The position numbers and the translations under genes were made by a program. The notes under the pieces were generated by a model. The model worked only from the letters and a program-made list of their open reading frames with translations. It was not told where the DNA came from and made no database searches. Below, piece by piece: positions 1 through 6,644 of a stretch of 13,431 nucleotides of DNA (position 1 is its first letter; each line of letters starts with the position of its first letter). Location: NCBI GenBank assembly GCA_030613705.1, contig JAUWLJ010000019.1, positions 1 through 13,431 on the forward strand, in the 5' to 3' direction. The DNA comes from Chloroflexota bacterium. GTDB taxonomy: Bacteria; Chloroflexota; Anaerolineae; Anaerolineales; UBA4823.

Positions 1-188
1 GGGGTGAGCATTGTACCCAATTTGATGTGTTCTGTGACCATGGCAGCAGCTGTGAGGCTTATCCAGGCATCGATACCCCATACTGGTTCCCAAACGAAAA
101 AACCATCCCACCCGGATTGTTCGGCCTGGAGGGCGAAATCAGCGGTAATTCGGGCATCGCCCTTGGGGAGCACGAAACCGAATTTCAT
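1..188 (-). CDS. Luciferase-like (LLM class) flavin-dependent oxidoreductase, N-terminal part
   Basis: The reverse strand encodes 62 complete codons from an ATG at 188-186 with no stop before the window edge, so the gene continues to the left. The peptide begins MKFGFVLPKGDA and continues with AEQSGWDGFFVWEP (residues 23-36), then D40-A-W and TEHIKLGTMLT (52-62). This is the N-terminal beta-alpha-beta of the bacterial luciferase-like TIM barrel: first strand, the AE-x-GWDG-F helix-strand turn, and the T-E-x-I-x-LGTM-(L/V)-TP strand. Family members use FMN or F420 to oxidise diverse substrates, and the substrate cannot be told from this fragment. A clear ribosome site, GGAGG, lies six bases before the ATG. 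The gene is divergent from the serS unit, and I saw no convincing promoter for it. Family assignment is confident; the function is not. Confidence 0.85.
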   Translation of the reverse strand, partial: MKFGFVLPKGDARITADFALQAEQSGWDGFFVWEPVWGIDAWISLTAAAMVTEHIKLGTMLT

Positions 189-282
189 CTAAAACCTCCA
201 TCCATGATGTATATTCTAAAATTATTCACCTTTGGCGATTTATACCACCAATCATGGTTCGGACACTTAAACCGTTGATTGC

Positions 283-310
283 TTGACTCTGCTTCAACCT
301 CGAGTATAAT
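283..310 (+). promoter_or_regulatory. Sigma70-type promoter of the T-box/serS unit
   Basis: TTGACT at 283-288 and a perfect TATAAT at 305-310 are separated by 16 bases. Transcription would start near 317, about 20 bases before the first T-box helix, which is the arrangement expected for a T-box leader. It is the best-matching promoter in the window. Confidence 0.85.
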
Positions 311-336
311 CCCCTCCATATAGTCTGAAATGACTT

Positions 337-569
337 GCACGGAGCCAAGTAGCTGTAAATCCTTCCAGAGAACTGCCGGATGGTGCGAGGCAGCAGGTTA
401 AGCAGTGAAATCCTCTCCGTCGACCCTTCCAAAGGTCAGTCGCTCCCGCAGGGATTCCATCGTAAGGGAGCCGGGTACGCCCGATAGCGCGTCGATGAGG
501 CCGTGATGAACGGCGAAAGCAGGTGGCACCACGAGCGCCCCCTCGTCCTGCATACGAGGGGGCTTATCT
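337..569 (+). promoter_or_regulatory. T-box riboswitch, serine-responsive, upstream of serS
   Basis: This is a tRNA-sensing leader that lets serS be transcribed when uncharged tRNA-Ser accumulates. Stem I closes with ACGGAG (339-344) paired to CTCCGT (415-420). The specifier-loop S-turn elements AGTA (348-351) and GAA (407-409) are present, and the probable specifier codon is TCC (411-413, Ser). The distal part holds CTGCC (373-377) paired with GGCAG (389-393) around an apical loop. Stem III is GCCGT (500-504)/ACGGC (510-514). The antiterminator is GCAGG (519-523)/CCTGC (547-551) plus ACGAG (531-535)/CTCGT (542-546), flanking the bulge TGGCACC (524-530). TGGC pairs with the NCCA end of a tRNA whose discriminator is G, as in bacterial tRNA-Ser. 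The terminator hairpin shares 537-546 with the antiterminator, so the two folds exclude each other. The helices were found by eye; the class is unmistakable. Confidence 0.94.
537..569 (+). terminator. Conditional intrinsic terminator of the T-box leader
   Basis: A ten-base-pair stem, GCCCCCTCGT (537-546) with ACGAGGGGGC (554-563), has a seven-base loop and is followed by a short, imperfect T-rich tail (TTATCT). Bases 542-546 and the loop bases 547-551 are also the 3' strand of the antiterminator, so tRNA binding removes this terminator. The U-tract is poor, so termination may rely largely on the GC-rich stem. Confidence 0.88.
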
Positions 570-605
570 ATTCCACAAGTCAAGACTCATGTTGGAGGTG
601 CAATT

Positions 606-1883
606 GTGCTTGATATCAATCTGATCCGTGAAAAACCTGATCTGGTGCGAGAGGCATTACGTAAACGCCAATTGGATCCTGGACCAGTGGACCAGGTACT
701 AGGGCTGGATGAGCAGCGACGGAACCTGATCCAGCAAGTCGAGGGTCTCAAGGCTGAACGCAATCTGGTCTCGAAAGAGATCGGAAAAATGAAAAACCAG
801 TCTGAACGGCAGGCGAAAATTGATCAAATGCGCGCGGTTGGCGAGCGCATCGATGCATTGGATATCAATCTGCGAGAGGTGGAAGATCGGTTGGACGCTC
901 TGATGTCTGAGATCCCCAATATCCCCGATCCAGAAGTCCCCCTGGGGACAGATGAGAGCCAGAATGTGATCATCAAGACAGTCGGTGAGCTGCCCGAGTA
1001 TGATTTCGAGCCTCAACCGCATTGGGATTTGGGTCCGGCATTGGGAATTATAAATTTCGAGCAGGGTGTCAATATCACTGGTTCCCGCTTTTATGTTCTC
1101 AGCGGGGCTGGGGCTCGCTTGCAGCGCGCGCTGATCGCCTGGATGCTGGATTTACATATCCGGCAGGGTTATATTGAAAAATATACTCCTTTTATGGTCA
1201 AGAGCGAAGTCTTGTATGGGGCCGGACAGCTCCCAAAATTTGCAGACAACCTTTACCGAGACCATGAGGAAGATTTATGGCTGGTGCCAACAGCGGAAGT
1301 GCCACTGACCGGGCTGCATATGAACGAGATACTGGATGAGGCGGCACTGCCACTGCATTACACTGCTTACACGCCCTGCTTCCGCAGGGAGAAGATGAGC
1401 GCCGGGCGTGATGTGCGCGGGATAAAACGCGGTCATCAATTTGATAAGGTGGAGATGTATAAGTTCTGTAAAGCGGAGGATTCACCAGCGGAATTTGAGA
1501 AAATGGTCGTCGATGCAGAGCAGGTTTGTGCAGAACTGGGATTAACTTACCGGATCAACCAACTCTGTACTGGAGACTTGGGCTTCGGTGCTCAGATCAC
1601 CTATGATATCGAGGTTTGGGCACCAGGTGTTGGGGAGTGGTTGGAGGTCTCGTCGTTGTCAAATGTTGGTGCCTTTCAGGCCAGGCGCGCCAATATCAGA
1701 TATCGACCAGAGACAGGGGGCCGGACCCGGTTTGTGCACACCATAAATGGCTCGGGATTGGGTTTGCCCCGCACATTGATCGCGGTCATGGAAAATTACC
1801 AACAGGCTGATGGCTCCGTGATAATACCCCCCATTCTCCGCCCTTGGATGGGCGGCATTGATCAGATCCACCCAGAGGGATAG
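606..1883 (+). CDS. serS: Seryl-tRNA synthetase
   Basis: This 425-residue class II synthetase, the usual SerRS length, activates serine with ATP and charges tRNA-Ser in the cytoplasm. Residues 1-105 form the tRNA-binding arm, beginning [11 protein letters not shown] and continuing into a charged coiled coil (about 35-100). The catalytic domain shows QLPKF (208-212), the serine-binding TAE (229-231), motif 2 with FRRE (259-262), SAGRD (265-269) and HQFDKVE (277-283), and motif 3 with NGSG (381-384), R389 and ENYQ (396-399). It ends with the usual [11 protein letters not shown]. The start is GTG at 606, supported by GGAGG at 594-598 seven bases upstream and by alignment with the family N-terminus. 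Expression is controlled by the T-box leader just upstream. Oddities: [15 protein letters not shown] (347-361), where most bacterial enzymes have SSCSN followed by D-F/W-Q, and KRGHQF in motif 2 instead of the common RVHQF. Confidence 0.98.
   Translation: MLDINLIREKPDLVREALRKRQLDPGPVDQVLGLDEQRRNLIQQVEGLKAERNLVSKEIGKMKNQSERQAKIDQMRAVGERIDALDINLREVEDRLDALMSEIPNIPDPEVPLGTDESQNVIIKTVGELPEYDFEPQPHWDLGPALGIINFEQGVNITGSRFYVLSGAGARLQRALIAWMLDLHIRQGYIEKYTPFMVKSEVLYGAGQLPKFADNLYRDHEEDLWLVPTAEVPLTGLHMNEILDEAALPLHYTAYTPCFRREKMSAGRDVRGIKRGHQFDKVEMYKFCKAEDSPAEFEKMVVDAEQVCAELGLTYRINQLCTGDLGFGAQITYDIEVWAPGVGEWLEVSSLSNVGAFQARRANIRYRPETGGRTRFVHTINGSGLGLPRTLIAVMENYQQADGSVIIPPILRPWMGGIDQIHPEG
1875..1879 (+). promoter_or_regulatory. 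Ribosome binding site selecting the TTG start at 1885
   Basis: GAGGG lies inside the last codons of serS, five bases before TTG at 1885. It decides the start of the DUF456 gene and suggests translational coupling with serS. Confidence 0.6.
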
Positions 1884-1884
1884 A

Positions 1885-2379
1885 TTGCCTGCCTGGATAA
1901 ACGTACTTGCTTTTTGGCTGACACTGCTGGTCATGCTGGTGGGGTTGGTGTTGTTGATTGTGCCTATATTTCCAGGGATCACGGTGATCTGGGTGGCGGC
2001 ATTGCTCTACGGGATCGTCACTGGATTCGATACCCTGGGAATTGTTATTCTTGTGTTGATCACTCTAGGAATGGTTGCTGGTATCAGCGCGGATAATCTC
2101 TTGATGGGGGCTGGAGCGCGCCGGGGAGGCGCTTCATGGTTGACGATCATTGTCGCTCTCATCGCAGGTATCGCCGGTACAGTCTTTTTTCCTCCCATTG
2201 GTGGATTGATCGCCATACCGATAGCCATATTTCTGATTGAGCTGTTGCGAAATCGCGAATGGCGCAGTGCTTGGCGGGCGACGCGCGGTGTAGCCCTGGG
2301 TTGGGGGTTGTCTTTCTTAGTTCGCTTTGGGATTGGGCTGGTAATGATCTCAGCCTGGCTGATCTGGGCGCTTTCCTAG
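1885..2379 (+). CDS. DUF456 family integral membrane protein
   Basis: This is a very hydrophobic protein of about 164 residues with roughly five to six membrane segments. The N-terminal half reads like DUF456: LVMLVGLVLLIVPIFPGIT followed by VIWVAALLYG. The second half has the family's Gly-rich turn and helix: GAGARRGGASW, then AGIAGTVFFPPIGGL, then a segment ending FLIELLR. The role of DUF456 proteins is unknown. I prefer the TTG at 1885, which gives MPAWINVLAFW, over the in-frame TTG at 1858. It has GAGGG at 1875-1879 five bases upstream, begins where family members usually begin, and leaves one base after the serS stop, so it is likely translated from the serS message. The 1858 start would overlap serS by 26 bases and add a polar nine-residue extension. 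It ends convergent to the HEAT gene, with no clear terminator in the 21-base gap. Confidence 0.85.
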   Translation: MPAWINVLAFWLTLLVMLVGLVLLIVPIFPGITVIWVAALLYGIVTGFDTLGIVILVLITLGMVAGISADNLLMGAGARRGGASWLTIIVALIAGIAGTVFFPPIGGLIAIPIAIFLIELLRNREWRSAWRATRGVALGWGLSFLVRFGIGLVMISAWLIWALS

Positions 2380-2400
2380 CTTTGAGAGAGGATTGATCGT

Positions 2401-2982
2401 TCAGGGTTTGAAAAACACCATTCCTACCCCCATCTTTTCCAAACCCTGCCCTGCCCAATGCTCCATGATGGCTGAATCCTCATCTAAGACCTTAATTAAT
2501 ATTGGGATGGCACGAGTGTCGCCGATCGCACTTAATGCACGGACTGCCTCCAGGCGAGCTGGTTGAAGGTTATTTTCCATCACCTCAATCAAGGCTGGGA
2601 CAGCATCTTCTCCTATAGCGATCAGCGCATCCCCTGCCAGGCGTGCTAAAAGTCGGTCTGATGCGCTGAGAGCCTGGATCAATTGTTTGATGGCATCGGA
2701 ATTCGGTTGGCGGCGTAGGGCTAAAGCCGCGCATTGCTGCACCTCTGGCTCTGGGTCGCCCAGGGCTTGCAGGAGTAGCGGGGTTGATTCAGGTGTCTGG
2801 ATTTCCGCCAATGTTCGGGTAGCCCACCAGCGGATATCCGCATCTTGATCTCGGAGAAACTCTCTGAGGGTCATCAGACTGTGTGAACCAGCTGCTGCCA
2901 ACTGCAGAGCAGCAATCTCCGCCCGTTTATCAGACCCGCAGGTGAATTCCGTTATCAGATCAGATTTATCGATCCCTATCAT
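2401..2982 (-). CDS. HEAT-repeat protein (PBS-lyase-like HEAT repeats)
   Basis: This 193-residue soluble protein is built almost wholly of about five helical HEAT repeats, at roughly 36-62, 66-92, 96-124, 127-154 and 158-186. Recognisable units include DIRWWATRTLAEI, VQQCAALALR, ARLAGDALIAIGEDAVPALIE and ARLEAVRALSAIGDTRAIPIL. The pattern D-x-x-(V/I)-R-x-x-A-x-x-A-L-x-x-(I/L)-G is that of the short bacterial HEAT/PBS-lyase-like class. Such proteins usually act as protein-binding scaffolds; no catalytic residues are apparent and no partner can be named. The start ATG is six bases after the stop of the Trm112-like gene, with AAGGA overlapping that stop, which indicates coupled translation. It is the last gene of the leftward operon. 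Confidence 0.85.
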   Translation of the reverse strand: MIGIDKSDLITEFTCGSDKRAEIAALQLAAAGSHSLMTLREFLRDQDADIRWWATRTLAEIQTPESTPLLLQALGDPEPEVQQCAALALRRQPNSDAIKQLIQALSASDRLLARLAGDALIAIGEDAVPALIEVMENNLQPARLEAVRALSAIGDTRAIPILIKVLDEDSAIMEHWAGQGLEKMGVGMVFFKP

Positions 2983-2988
2983 CTATCC

Positions 2989-3204
2989 TTATTCGGGAGG
3001 AGGGATGGGGAGTTCTTCTTTTGGGGTAGCCTGCCACTTATCTCCCTCATCGATCAGCATTACTGGAATATCATCTCGAATTGGATATTTGCGATCACAA
3101 TCCTGGCAGATCAACCAGGTTTCCTTGTAGTATTCAAGCAGGCCTTCTTTTTCCCTAACGCAGTTCGGACAGCGGAGGATGTCCAGCAGTTCCTGACTGA
3201 CCAT
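2989..3204 (-). CDS. Trm112-like small zinc-binding protein (YcaR/UPF0434 type)
   Basis: This 71-residue protein begins with a Trm112-type core: LLDILRCPNC (residues 6-15), a short hairpin, then WLICQDCDRKYPIRDDIPVML. Two Cys pairs, CPNC and CQDC, would bind one zinc ion, and the YPIRDDIPVML ending is typical of the family. In eukaryotes and archaea Trm112 activates methyltransferases; the role of the bacterial relatives is poorly established. The C-terminal tail is Pro/Glu-rich and probably disordered. The ATG at 3204 has GAGGAG six bases upstream. It lies 38 bases downstream of the VanW gene and six bases upstream of the HEAT gene, so it is probably the middle gene of one operon. Confidence 0.88.
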   Translation of the reverse strand: MVSQELLDILRCPNCVREKEGLLEYYKETWLICQDCDRKYPIRDDIPVMLIDEGDKWQATPKEELPIPPPE

Positions 3205-3242
3205 GATGATCTCCTCTTGGAAGTATCTTGAGTGAGGTTGGA

Positions 3243-5129
3243 TTAACCGTCGTTATTCTTCTTCCCATCTTTTGGAGGCATGCCTTTTGTGCCAGGACCG
3301 TACTCGTGCACGGCTCGCCAGGGCATGTAATGGGTGGTGAAAGCATCCTCAAAAAGCGTCTCACCATTACGGTCGACGGAACGTGTAATGGTCACATCTG
3401 CACCTTCCACCGCCCAATCAACTTGCACAATCTTTCCCTTTGGCAAATCTGGATTTTCTTCATACAGCGGATCAGGAGGGTCGACCTTGTTCTTTAAACC
3501 GGTTGTGTGCCACTCAACTGTGCGACCATCAGAGGTCGAATAAAATTTCCAGGTCAGGGTACGAGCGGCTTGGTTGACATAAGTTTCCATCAGCAACCAG
3601 TTTGGGGTATCGTTGGTGAACTTGAAATCTACCAGAGGGGTGTACACGGTAGCATCTAATCCAGCCAGACTGGTGTTGTAACCCCCATCTGCCTTTAATT
3701 CGTAATAACCTACACGGTAAGCATGGGGATAGCGTTCGACGACCGGATAGCCACCAAAAAACACCGTACGGAATAGGGTTGTGCTTACCTGGCAAACCCC
3801 ACCGCCAACGCCCTGTATGGTGCGGTTGCCAAAAATGATCAGCGCTTCGGCATAACCATTATCCAGACTGACATCTCCCAGTTCTTCTCCCATCGAGAAG
3901 GTTGCTCCAGGCGCTACCAGTAATCCGTGGTACTGACCAGCAGATATGGTAATGTTTTGTATTCGTTCGGCGCTTGAACCATAAAAATATGAGGTATGTG
4001 AGCTGACTAATTCAGAGATGCCCAGCTGCTCAGCAGTAGCATCGTCTCCTACTTGAGGCGCGGTGTGCTCGAGATCAAGGGCGATCTTATGGTCTCCAGC
4101 CAAAAGTTTTTGATTGATGGCTTCAACTGTGCCGGCCACATTTAATGAACGACCGGTCACTGCCGGTTCGATCACCTCCAGCTGGCGGGTTTCGTCATTG
4201 AAAATTAAGCGGGCGTTTTCGCGATTTTGTGCCAGTTGAGGTGCAATACCCTCCAAGAACGAGCTGAGTCCATCTGTCTGTAAACCAACTTGGTAGCGTT
4301 CGCCTTCGGGGTCTTTGATCCGTTCGATGGTGATCATTTGAGCCAGGGCATCCGGCTCAAATGTCCAGGGTCCCGGATCATCCTCTTGAGCATCAGGGAC
4401 TGTGAGTTTCAGTCGTTGGCTCAAGATCTGCCGTGCGATTTCAGCTTGTTCTCCTACATTTAATATGACCGGAGATTCTTCGTCGATAACCAGCAGAATC
4501 TCGCTATCACGCATTGTTTGTAATTGCTCTCTCAGGTCTTCAAGTGTTGCAGGAATGTTTAAGTGCCTGCCGATCTGCCCGGGGCGTACGACTACCTCCA
4601 CTCCATCGACGCTGAGGGAGGCTTCAACCTTTTGAATATCAGTTTGGGGGGCAATCTTCTCCAGGTACACCTGGGCAGTGCTTTCATCGAAAACGTACAT
4701 TGGGGGTAGGGATGTGCCCAGATACCAGGATTTGAATTGGTCAAAAAGGCGAGTGGAAGGTCTGCCATTACGTCCGTACTGATAAGCCGCGCTGGCGGTG
4801 GTTTGAGGGTTTAGGTGTAAACCGACCTGGGAAGGGGTAGTCAGCCAGATTTTTTCTCCATCGCGGAAGAGGATCTTGCCTTGACTGGGAAACTGCAGTC
4901 TTTTCTCAAGCAGGGAAGCTGCTTCTGCGGGTTCCATTCCAGATAGGTCAACACCTGCGACAGTTACTCCGGGATAAATCTCATCGGCGAACGAGATGTT
5001 AAACCCGATCACCACAGCCACCAGGAGCACGGTGAAAATTATCAATCCCCCAATGATAGCGGTTAAGATTTGTGGAATCAGGTCGATTGGACGTGATAAA
5101 TTTGTTGAGGCGGCAGAAATATTTCTCAT
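3243..5129 (-). CDS. VanW family membrane-anchored protein with peptidoglycan-binding-like repeats
   Basis: This 628-residue protein has one membrane segment (about 20-43) and a large outer part. Residues 50-370 hold two or so copies of the peptidoglycan-binding-like module (PF12229 type) that precedes VanW in many Gram-positive and Chloroflexota proteins. Examples are GVTVAGVDLSGMEPAEA (54-70) and GRHLN-I (188-192), echoed by GRSLN-V (327-331). The VanW domain spans about 377-510, with SSHTSYF, FSMGEELGDV, and GVGGGVCQVSTTLF (440-453) as the hallmark Gly/Cys core, followed by ERYPHAY. Residues 563-612 resemble a G5-type beta domain. VanW was named from vancomycin-resistance clusters, but its activity is unknown and nothing here implies resistance. 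It is the first gene of a leftward operon with the Trm112-like and HEAT genes. No good ribosome site precedes the ATG. Confidence 0.9.
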   Translation of the reverse strand: MRNISAASTNLSRPIDLIPQILTAIIGGLIIFTVLLVAVVIGFNISFADEIYPGVTVAGVDLSGMEPAEAASLLEKRLQFPSQGKILFRDGEKIWLTTPSQVGLHLNPQTTASAAYQYGRNGRPSTRLFDQFKSWYLGTSLPPMYVFDESTAQVYLEKIAPQTDIQKVEASLSVDGVEVVVRPGQIGRHLNIPATLEDLREQLQTMRDSEILLVIDEESPVILNVGEQAEIARQILSQRLKLTVPDAQEDDPGPWTFEPDALAQMITIERIKDPEGERYQVGLQTDGLSSFLEGIAPQLAQNRENARLIFNDETRQLEVIEPAVTGRSLNVAGTVEAINQKLLAGDHKIALDLEHTAPQVGDDATAEQLGISELVSSHTSYFYGSSAERIQNITISAGQYHGLLVAPGATFSMGEELGDVSLDNGYAEALIIFGNRTIQGVGGGVCQVSTTLFRTVFFGGYPVVERYPHAYRVGYYELKADGGYNTSLAGLDATVYTPLVDFKFTNDTPNWLLMETYVNQAARTLTWKFYSTSDGRTVEWHTTGLKNKVDPPDPLYEENPDLPKGKIVQVDWAVEGADVTITRSVDRNGETLFEDAFTTHYMPWRAVHEYGPGTKGMPPKDGKKNNDG

Positions 5130-5132
5130 TTA

Positions 5133-5161
5133 ATTATCTTAACGATAAAAAATATCTACAA
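5133..5161 (-). promoter_or_regulatory. Candidate promoter of the VanW operon
   Basis: On the minus strand, TTGTAG (5161-5156) and GATAAT (5138-5133) are 17 bases apart. The -10 box ends only three bases before the VanW ATG, so transcription from it would start at or inside the start codon. It is either a leaderless message or a chance match. A second -10-like TACAAT lies further upstream (5189-5184, minus) without a good -35. Confidence 0.35.
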
Positions 5162-5184
5162 GTTCCATAATTATTGGGATTTAA

Positions 5185-5211
5185 TTGTACCAAAAAGCTC
5201 TGGCTTATAAT
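5185..5211 (+). promoter_or_regulatory. Candidate promoter of the PLP enzyme gene
   Basis: TATAAT at 5206-5211 is preceded by TTGTAC at 5185-5190 with a 15-base spacer, shorter than usual. The distance to the start codon (about 40 bases) is suitable. The -10 is perfect, but the -35 pairing is uncertain. Confidence 0.5.
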
Positions 5212-5252
5212 TGATTTAAGGTTTTCTCAATACTTTCTAATAATAGGAGCAA

Positions 5253-6491
5253 ATGATGATTGATTTTTCACCACAACATGGTTTAGGCACCTTAGTCAAT
5301 CACTACGCCGAGGGTGGTCATCCTAATCATGCACATGTTATGCCAATTTACCAAACATCCTTGTTTAGTTTCCCGGATCACGCAACTGGGGTGGCAATTT
5401 ATGATGGTTCCCAGAAAGGGTACACGTATACTCGCGCTGGCAATCCCAATGCTGATCATTTTGCCAGCAGGGTTGCCGTCCTGGAAGCACTGGATTTAAT
5501 CCGCGAACAGGAAATACCTGACATCGACAACCTGGTGGCGGGAAAGACGTTTGCCTCGGGGATGGCTGCTATCTCCTCTGCGATTTTGGCACGTGTCAAA
5601 GCTGGAGAAGTGATCATCGCTCAAGAATCACTCTACAGCAATGCCTTTAATTTTCTAAATCAAATCACCCCCCGGGTTGGAATCAAGGTTGTCTGGGTAA
5701 AAGATACCTCGGCGAAAGGTTGGGAAGCTGCCCTAAAAGCTCATCCAAATGCGACATTAGTTTATGCAGAGACACCAGCAAATCCAACTATGCTGGTGGT
5801 TAACCTCGCCGAAGTGGCTGAACTTGCCCACCAATATGGTTGTTGGTTAATGGTTGACAATACTTTTGCCACGCCATATTGCCAGCGGCCTCTTAGTTTG
5901 GGGGCGGATGTGGTAGTTCATTCTGCAACCAAGTATCTCTCCGGCCATGGGGTGATTATTGGGGGGTTGGTAATCAGCACGCATTTGGATTATATGGGAG
6001 AGGAAATCCCTTTAATTATGAAGACCTTTGGAGGTGCACCGAGTCCGTTCGACGCCTGGTTGGCAAATCTGGGATTGAAAACTTTTGAATTACGCATGCA
6101 GCGGCATTGCGAAAACGCAATGGGAGTCGCCCGATTCCTCGAAGGACATCCCTCAATTGCAAGTGTAAATTACCCTGGATTAGAAAACGATGCCGGTCAT
6201 GCCATCGCAGTAGAGCAAATGCACGCTTTTGGAGGAATGCTCTCCTTTGATCTCAAGGGAGGATTGAAGGCGGGTGCGAAATTAATGAATCGTTTACAGA
6301 TAGCAACCCTGGGTGTAAGTCTGGGTAATGTCGACAGTCTTGTACAGCACCCCGCCAGTATGACTCATGTCAGCGTACCACCTGCTGAAAGGGAAAAAAT
6401 GGGAATCAGCGATGGTCTGGTACGATTTTCGGTTGGTATTGAGAACCTGGACGACATTCTCGCTGATTTTGAGAACGGATTGGAGGTGTGA
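5253..6491 (+). CDS. PLP-dependent Cys/Met metabolism enzyme (methionine gamma-lyase / O-acetylhomoserine sulfhydrylase-like)
   Basis: This 412-residue cytoplasmic enzyme belongs to the Cys/Met metabolism PLP family (fold type I). Visible residues: YTR (59-61), which contacts the PLP phosphate of the neighbouring subunit; the phosphate loop SGM (103-105); Tyr128 in QESLYSN stacking on PLP; Asp202 in VDNTFATP; the Schiff-base Lys227 in SATKYLSGHG; and carboxylate-binding Arg391 in GLVRFSVGIE. The QHPASMTH stretch (365-372) is shared by methionine gamma-lyases, cystathionine lyases and O-acetylhomoserine sulfhydrylases, so substrate choice is open. At the methionine gamma-lyase Cys116 position I read Asn130, which argues against a typical methionine gamma-lyase. 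About ten extra residues (81-98) lie between the LEALD helix and the SGM loop. AGGAG at 5245-5249 is three bases from ATG 5253 but six from ATG 5256, so the real start may be 5256. Confidence 0.93.
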   Translation: MMIDFSPQHGLGTLVNHYAEGGHPNHAHVMPIYQTSLFSFPDHATGVAIYDGSQKGYTYTRAGNPNADHFASRVAVLEALDLIREQEIPDIDNLVAGKTFASGMAAISSAILARVKAGEVIIAQESLYSNAFNFLNQITPRVGIKVVWVKDTSAKGWEAALKAHPNATLVYAETPANPTMLVVNLAEVAELAHQYGCWLMVDNTFATPYCQRPLSLGADVVVHSATKYLSGHGVIIGGLVISTHLDYMGEEIPLIMKTFGGAPSPFDAWLANLGLKTFELRMQRHCENAMGVARFLEGHPSIASVNYPGLENDAGHAIAVEQMHAFGGMLSFDLKGGLKAGAKLMNRLQIATLGVSLGNVDSLVQHPASMTHVSVPPAEREKMGISDGLVRFSVGIENLDDILADFENGLEV

Positions 6492-6554
6492 AATAAATTT
6501 GTCCGATTTACTAGGAGTTTGTCAGTTTCGTGTAAACCTTACTTATTGCTTTAT

Positions 6555-6583
6555 GAAGGGTTGCACAGTCCTTCGAGTATAAT
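6555..6583 (+). promoter_or_regulatory. Candidate promoter region of the A2M gene with an inverted repeat
   Basis: A perfect TATAAT lies at 6578-6583, inside TCGAGTATAAT, an 11-mer identical to that of the serS promoter (300-310). TTGCAC at 6561-6566 is only 11 bases away, so the true -35 is unclear. GAAGG (6555-6559) and CCTTC (6570-6574) form an inverted repeat just upstream of the -10; it could be an operator or chance. Confidence 0.45.
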
Positions 6584-6644
6584 CACGCTATCTTGAGGAA
6601 CCATGCCCCATGTTTGACCGTCTCCTATTTATGGAGAAACTGGT

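Noticed and set aside
4..278. Two plus-strand ORFs at the left end (4-192 and 27-278)
   Set aside because: They lie opposite the luciferase-like gene, whose translation is clearly recognisable on the minus strand. Their own peptides look like nothing known.
226..583. Minus-strand ORFs 226-432 and 398-583
   Set aside because: They fall on the promoter and the antisense of the T-box leader, where RNA structure explains the sequence. No ribosome site or family resemblance.
1659..1982. Minus-strand ORF of 107 aa over the serS/DUF456 junction
   Set aside because: It is antisense to two recognisable coding regions and has no domain-like pattern.
3243..5129. VanW protein as evidence of vancomycin resistance
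   Set aside because: None of the genes that make altered peptidoglycan precursors (ligase, dehydrogenase, dipeptidase) are nearby, and VanW domains are widespread in bacteria without resistance.
6510..6540. Possible terminator after the PLP enzyme gene
   Set aside because: The only pairing (AGGAGTTT with AAACCTT) needs a bulge and a wobble and has no U-tract.
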